From Muricea muricata (Eukaryota > Cnidaria > Anthozoa > Malacalcyonacea > Plexauridae), in assembly GCA_963855995.1 (NCBI GenBank), contig OY979727.1, positions 11,524,946 through 11,588,945 on the forward strand: a stretch of 64,000 nucleotides of DNA, in the 5' to 3' direction. The number at the start of each line of letters is the position of its first letter. The stretch's first letter is position 1. The translations under genes and the position numbers were made by a program. Under the pieces are notes generated by a model, which made no database searches, was not told the DNA's origin, and saw only the letters and a list, made by a program, of their open reading frames with translations. Positions 61,294-64,000 of the stretch are shown piece after piece.

Positions 61294-61616
61294 CAGTGAA
61301 ACGCATTTTTACTCATTTACTTTTAATTCCACCTCGTCGTTAACAGCATTAGTTAAGTATCCGGGTTCCGTTGATTACTGATATTTTACAATTCCAACCA
61401 TCCTGTCAATATTCGCAAACCGGAGTACCCGGAATATACACACGACTGACTAACTCCTCGCATGGGTTTTACGAGTCTGAAGTGGGGATTGAACCCACGA
61501 TCTCAGAGATGGCACGCTCTTGCGCCGACAATTTAGCCACTTGGCCATCACTGTGCAGGATCAAACAATTCTACCAGAAAGATTTAAATTCCCTGGCGTT
61601 GACTTGTGTTTCACTG
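61294..61616. mobile_element. Mariner-like MITE with tRNA-like core (palindrome 3 right)
   Basis: It is the ~323-bp form with TA flanks. The tRNA-like part is on the minus strand at about 61,480-61,552. It retains the ~28 bp missing from the copies at 1,423 and 54,017. Confidence 0.65.
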
Positions 61617-62829
61617 TAAATATTTTATAAAACAATTACTAAATAGTTTCCTGGGCAGCATCGCGTCATCCATGTACCTGGGATGTTGCCTGAGGTCCAG
61701 TTTTTCCCAAATATGTCAAAATCCTGCGCCCATATATTATGATACTACCTTGAACAAAACCTTCTTTATATTCTATTTTCAGTCATTTACCTAATCAATT
61801 AGTGTACCGACATTGAGAAAATTGTGGGCATTACTTGGCGAACGTTTTAGTCTCCTAACGTGAGCCCGCAAATACTCTTTTCAACTTCTTTAAAATACAT
61901 TCCGTGCTTTAAGCGCGCCCAGATCAAATATATTTATTTATTTAGCAAATTCATCAATAATTTTGCCTGAAAAAAATTAGAAAAATATAAAAATATTCGT
62001 CCTCGAACGCTACGGAACTGTCAATGATATTCCGCCATTTTGTGTTGCGTTTTTTTCGCGGAGTTGCATACATACAGTTTAGTGCTTGCACGTACACGAT
62101 TTCCATCAGGTGTATATCTTGCTACCGGGATATTATCATGCCGAGGGTTTCTCTACGGGTTTTGTCCGCCGACTAATCTCTGTAAACGATCACTTTTGTT
62201 ATAATCACTTCGTCCTCTCTAATGCTTACTAACGTAGTGTTCTTCGTTTACTTTGTAAACAGTTTTATAAACATCGTAATTGTTTGATTTTTAAAAGGAT
62301 GCCAAGGAAAAAGTGAATACACTATGACCGCCAACCAATGAAAGAACAAGATGGGAAAGAATTGATACCGACCAAAGAAGTGAATCACTAGCCGTGTTCA
62401 TCAGAAGATGTCAAGATCCAAATGCTATCGCAATGTACGGTTTGCCAAAATCATTTACAATCAAATTTTCGTCTAGTTTCCAATATTCTGTAACATTTCG
62501 AAATTTTTGTAACATTCATTTTCTCCTTTTCTTATGATGGCCGACGGGATTGAGTGAGCTTGTTACCTACTGGACCGATGCGATGTTCTATGACGAGAGA
62601 GTGTGAACCGGATGACGATGGTAACGAAGAAAGCACCTGGAGAATGCACCATCAAACGATCAGTCAGGGATTACATTCAAAGTTTAGAAATGTATGTTGA
62701 TAGTAAAAATATTTTAACATAAAGTTAAAGACGGTTCTAAGCGCTCAAATCCCGTGTTTCTCGATAAGGTGGCTAGATAAAATAACGCCAATCACCTTAA
62801 TAAAGCAGAAGTTACGCCCTGCTAACTTT

Positions 62830-63221
62830 CAATGGACCATTCCCCAATTAGACAAACTTTAAAATTCGAAAACAATTTTAGCATAGTTAAAAAGAGAGCT
62901 TCCTAAATTTAGTGAAATTGTGAAGTTTGGTTGTAAAATATTGTAAAATGTCGAAAATATAGTAATTTAAAGTTTGCGAATTTTGTACACTTTTGTATTA
63001 CGCGGGAAAAAGAATTACCACATTTCCACATAGTGATAACGCTTTTCCGTGCGTAAAACAAAAGTATACAAAATTTGCAAGCTTTACAGGGCTATATTTT
63101 CCACATTTTACAATATTTTGCAGCCAAACTTCATAATTGTATGGAATTAGGATGCTCTTTCCAGCTGTGCTAATTGATTTTTCGAATTTAAAAGTTTGTC
63201 TAATAGGGGAATGGTCCATTG
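62830..63221. mobile_element. ~390-bp fold-back element (third copy)
   Basis: It is a direct copy of 32,356-32,745, two bases longer (AAAAAGAGAGC against GGAAAGAGC). Confidence 0.8.
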
Positions 63222-63591
63222 TAAATGATTGAATGTTAACGAATAGTTGACACAATGCCCAACGCAAAATATTACCCTACAATTTTGATGAAAAATCTGC
63301 ATATGAACAGGAACAGTAATTTCGTCTGCTCTTTATAATTGGCCACGTAAATACACAAGATGTCTGTGTTAAAAGTACTTTATAATTTAATCGTAATTAT
63401 TATCTGACGGATACGATTCTTTCATTTCCAAAGGCGATGAGGTTTGAAGAAACGAAAGAGAAAAAGAACAATCCTGGATGAAGAATGAACGATCCGGGAT
63501 GACATTGACTACAAAACGATAATAATCCAGAAGAATCAGAAGACACGAGATTGTAATAGAAAGTAGTGGTAATTCACAAGTTAGTACAAAC

Positions 63592-63877
63592 ATAGTCAAT
63601 CCAGTCATGGTCTGGAATCCCGGCGAACTTCATAGCGTTTATAATGAGCTATAATTTTTTATCGAGCTGGCTTCACCGTGCACAAATCTTTTGAAATTTT
63701 CCTTATCAATATTTCAATAGTACGGTTGAATGCTTCAGCGAGGCAACGCTATTGGACGATTGCTTCATTATACCAAAAATTCATTGTCTTCACCGTGCAC
63801 AAGTCTGCATAAGCACGAACAAAAAGATAGAACAAAGACGCTGGCCGAGTCTCCAGACCATATCTAGATTGACTTTG
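63592..63877. mobile_element. 286-bp hAT-like MITE (third copy)
   Basis: It is a direct copy of 33,116-33,401 with the same GTACAAAC duplication at 63,584-63,591 and 63,878-63,885. The shared site shows that it inserted before the unit was multiplied. Confidence 0.85.
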
Positions 63878-63983
63878 GTACAAACAAGATATTCATCATT
63901 TAGAAATCAAAGTGGATTTAGTGAATTTTGTTCTTACTCGTTGAAAAAAAATCTTGACAATAAAGACTTGGGATTTTTTGCCA

Positions 63984-63997
63984 ATTCCCAAGGGAAT
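63984..63997. promoter_or_regulatory. COE/EBF-like palindrome at window end
   Basis: ATTCCCAAGGGAAT, equivalent to 33,508-33,521, where the centre is AT. Confidence 0.4.
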
Positions 63998-64000
63998 GTA

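Larger units (their letters stand above)
58655..64000 (+). repeat. Right arm of palindrome 3, next unit of the array
   Basis: It mirrors the sequence left of 57,005. 59,924-61,797 is a direct copy of 1-1,898 and 61,798-63,997 a direct copy of 31,324-33,521 across the empty insertion site. The window ends inside this unit, so the array continues. Confidence 0.95.

Noticed and set aside
1..64000. The many open frames of 60-140 codons as genes
   Set aside because: They often occur on both strands at the same place, are AT- or low-complexity-driven, appear twice only because the arms mirror each other, and are broken in homologous modules of the other palindrome.
1..64000. Explaining everything as an untrimmed fold-back long read
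   Set aside because: Arm-specific insertions with target duplications (for example 22,329-22,553), 62-bp and 28-bp arm differences and three separate palindromes are not expected from one folded read. Haplotype mis-joining remains possible and is not excluded.

Overview
This window looks like AT-rich, intergenic DNA from an animal genome. It has no bacterial-type operons, no rRNA and no intact host gene. The only recognisable protein is the 5'-truncated C-terminal end of a CR1/L2-type LINE reverse transcriptase, and the rest is repeats, MITE-like elements and homopolymer tracts. Several element types resemble cnidarian repeats, so I lean to a cnidarian (perhaps anthozoan) source. That is an impression, not a proof.

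The main feature is architecture. The window is built from very large inverted repeats. Palindrome 1 has arms at 3,822-16,326 and 16,902-30,199 with a 575-bp spacer. Palindrome 2 has arms at 31,324-42,487 and from 42,618 rightwards, with a 130-bp spacer. Palindrome 3 has arms ending near 57,005 and restarting near 58,655, and its centre holds the LINE. Palindromes 2 and 3 share arms: one ~15-kb non-coding unit alternates in orientation, so the same sequence returns in direct orientation about every 30.5 kb (31,324-33,521 matches 61,798-63,997; 1-1,898 matches 59,924-61,797). Palindrome 1 is a diverged relative of the same unit, with modules in the same order.

Palindrome 1 lies inside an exactly definable 29,425-bp insertion (1,899-31,323). 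The empty site is intact at 61,798 and, inverted, near 53,840. The insertion has no target duplication beyond 1-2 ambiguous bases. It starts with the left end of a Helentron/HINE-like rolling-circle element and ends with a second copy of that element's hairpin right end. The first right-end copy lies at 3,821. This suggests read-through past the first 3' end and capture of ~27.5 kb, or integration of a circular copy by recombination.

Modules within each unit, from the palindrome-2 core outwards, are: an AT-rich segment with weak inverted repeats; a module with ATTCCCNNGGGAAT palindromes (COE/EBF-like sites), a ~118-bp hairpin and an exon-like conserved segment (duplicated in tandem in palindrome 2); fold-back and hAT-like MITEs; a mariner-like MITE carrying a tRNA-like cloverleaf; pyrimidine-rich minisatellite; small exon-like segments with good splice consensus but no shared open frame; and a pair of hairpins including a 36-bp palindrome close to the palindrome-1/3 centres. 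Most open frames over 60 codons lie in unconserved sequence and I do not regard them as genes. An assembly artefact (fold-back reads or haplotype mis-joins) must be excluded, although arm-specific insertions argue against a simple fold-back read.
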